Positions 33,598 to 34,388 of a stretch of DNA of 34,388 bases are shown piece by piece; position 1 is the stretch's first letter, and every line of letters starts with the position of its first letter. The position numbers were made by a program, and so were the translations under genes. The notes below the pieces were generated by a model. It saw only the letters and a list, made by a program, of their open reading frames with translations. It did no database searches and had not been told where the DNA came from. Origin of the DNA: JAAYBQ01 sp035403465 (GTDB lineage: Bacteria > Spirochaetota > UBA4802 > UBA5550); NCBI GenBank assembly GCA_035403465.1, contig DAONFG010000037.1:1-34388 (forward strand), in the 5' to 3' direction.

Positions 33598-34388
33598 ATG
33601 AACACAGATAAAATTTTTATTTTTGACACAACACTCCGGGACGGCGAACAGTCGCCGGGCTTCAGCATGAATATGGAGGAGAAGCTGATCTTCGCGGAAC
33701 AGCTCGAAAGGCTCGGGGTAGATATTATCGAGGCTGGTTTCCCGGTTATATCGGACGGAGACTTTGAGGCTGTTCAGCTAATTGCACAGAAGGTAAAACG
33801 TGCGCAGGTAGCCGGACTTGCCAGGGCAAACCAGAAAGACATCGAGGCTGCGGCGCGTGCACTTGAAAAAGCGGTTAATCCCAGGATACACACATTCATC
33901 TCAAGTTCGGACATCCACATAGAGTACCAGCTGAAGAAGACACGGGACGAGGTTCTGCGCCAGGCTGTGGATGCGGTAAAATTTGCCGCGACATTCACAA
34001 AAAATGTTGAGTTTTCGCCAATGGACGCAACAAGAAGCGACAGAAAATACCTTGCGGATATGATACAGGCAGTTATCGAGGCGGGTGCAAAAACCATTAA
34101 CGTTCCGGACACCGTGGGCTATACCGTGCCTCACGAATTTTATGATCTTATAAGGTACCTGTTTGAAAATGTAAAAAACATAAAGGATGCGGTCATTTCA
34201 GTCCACTGCCACAACGACCTGGGGCTTGCCACTGCAAATGCAATTTCAGCGGTACATGCTGGCGCGCGGCAGGTTGAATGCACGGTAAACGGCATAGGCG
34301 AGCGCGCAGGCAACACGGCCATGGAAGAGGTTGTCATGGCCATAAAAACAAGAAACGACCTGCTCAAGGTGCATACCGATATCAACAC
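33598..34388 (+). CDS. leuA: 2-isopropylmalate synthase (LeuA), N-terminal part, 3'-truncated by window edge
   Basis: First committed step of leucine synthesis: acetyl-CoA plus 2-oxoisovalerate gives 2-isopropylmalate. About 263 codons are present and the frame is still open at the window end. Motifs are FDTTLRDGEQSPG (metal-binding Asp and the HMGL signature), LGVDIIEAGFP, SPMDATRSDR, VHCHNDLGLATANA (metal-binding His pair) and NGIGERAGNTAMEE. These are LeuA-like; homocitrate and citramalate synthases share the fold but LeuA fits best, and the leucine attenuator upstream agrees. GGAG precedes ATG. The catalytic barrel is nearly complete; the C-terminal regulatory domain lies outside. Confidence 0.95.
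   Translation, partial: MNTDKIFIFDTTLRDGEQSPGFSMNMEEKLIFAEQLERLGVDIIEAGFPVISDGDFEAVQLIAQKVKRAQVAGLARANQKDIEAAARALEKAVNPRIHTFISSSDIHIEYQLKKTRDEVLRQAVDAVKFAATFTKNVEFSPMDATRSDRKYLADMIQAVIEAGAKTINVPDTVGYTVPHEFYDLIRYLFENVKNIKDAVISVHCHNDLGLATANAISAVHAGARQVECTVNGIGERAGNTAMEEVVMAIKTRNDLLKVHTDIN

Overview
The window comes from a diderm (Gram-negative type) bacterium of moderate GC. It encodes two lipoproteins with clear lipoboxes, an outer-membrane beta-barrel protein, MurB, and signal peptides. A FecR-domain lipoprotein, a type III glutamine synthetase and many small coiled-coil or hypothetical proteins would suit an environmental spirochaete or a neighbouring phylum. That placement is inference; there is no rRNA or tRNA in the window to test it.

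Layout. 1-2435: 3' end of a NeuB-type sialic-acid synthase, a small lipoprotein and a polysaccharide deacetylase with a peculiar N-terminus. 2470-5719: a two-gene unit of a HyuA/oxoprolinase-type ATPase and a histone-deacetylase-fold amidohydrolase with a C-terminal zinc ribbon, closed by a terminator. 5734-9225 (minus): glutamine synthetase III and a homocysteine S-methyltransferase-type enzyme. 9364-9978 is largely non-coding. 9979-11626: FecR lipoprotein and the biotin transporter subunit BioY. 11754-14267 (minus): ABC-F ATPase and a heptad-repeat membrane protein. 14394-15286: a secreted hypothetical protein, and a response-regulator receiver domain interrupted by a stop codon. 15537-18067: a self-contained transport operon of TetR regulator, 62-aa accessory protein and sodium:solute symporter, with two palindromic operators on the promoter and a strong terminator. 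18073-25034 (minus): acetyl-CoA hydrolase/transferase, then the housekeeping cluster lepA, rlmB-like, cysS and a coiled-coil protein. 25709-27440: murB and a DEDDh exonuclease fused to a WYL-like domain. 27442-29752 (minus): POTRA/beta-barrel outer-membrane protein behind an ArsR regulator, and a STAS protein. 30108-31835: PanP-like PLP decarboxylase. 31874-33158: two membrane proteins. 33216-34388: a leucine attenuator followed by leuA, which runs off the window.

The best regulatory find is the leu leader. A 24-codon peptide with nine leucines has its last codons complementary to the left arm of a following intrinsic terminator, which is the layout of ribosome-mediated attenuation. Other notable items are the exonuclease-WYL fusion, the translationally coupled hydantoinase/HDAC pair, the receiver-domain gene with an internal stop, a pair of about 110-bp MITE-like elements in opposite orientation (9255-9363 and 13691-13800, about 87% identical by hand alignment), and four other unrelated intergenic palindromic repeats.

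No CRISPR array, transposase, phage gene, tRNA or rRNA was seen. All calls are from reading the sequence; no database search was possible.
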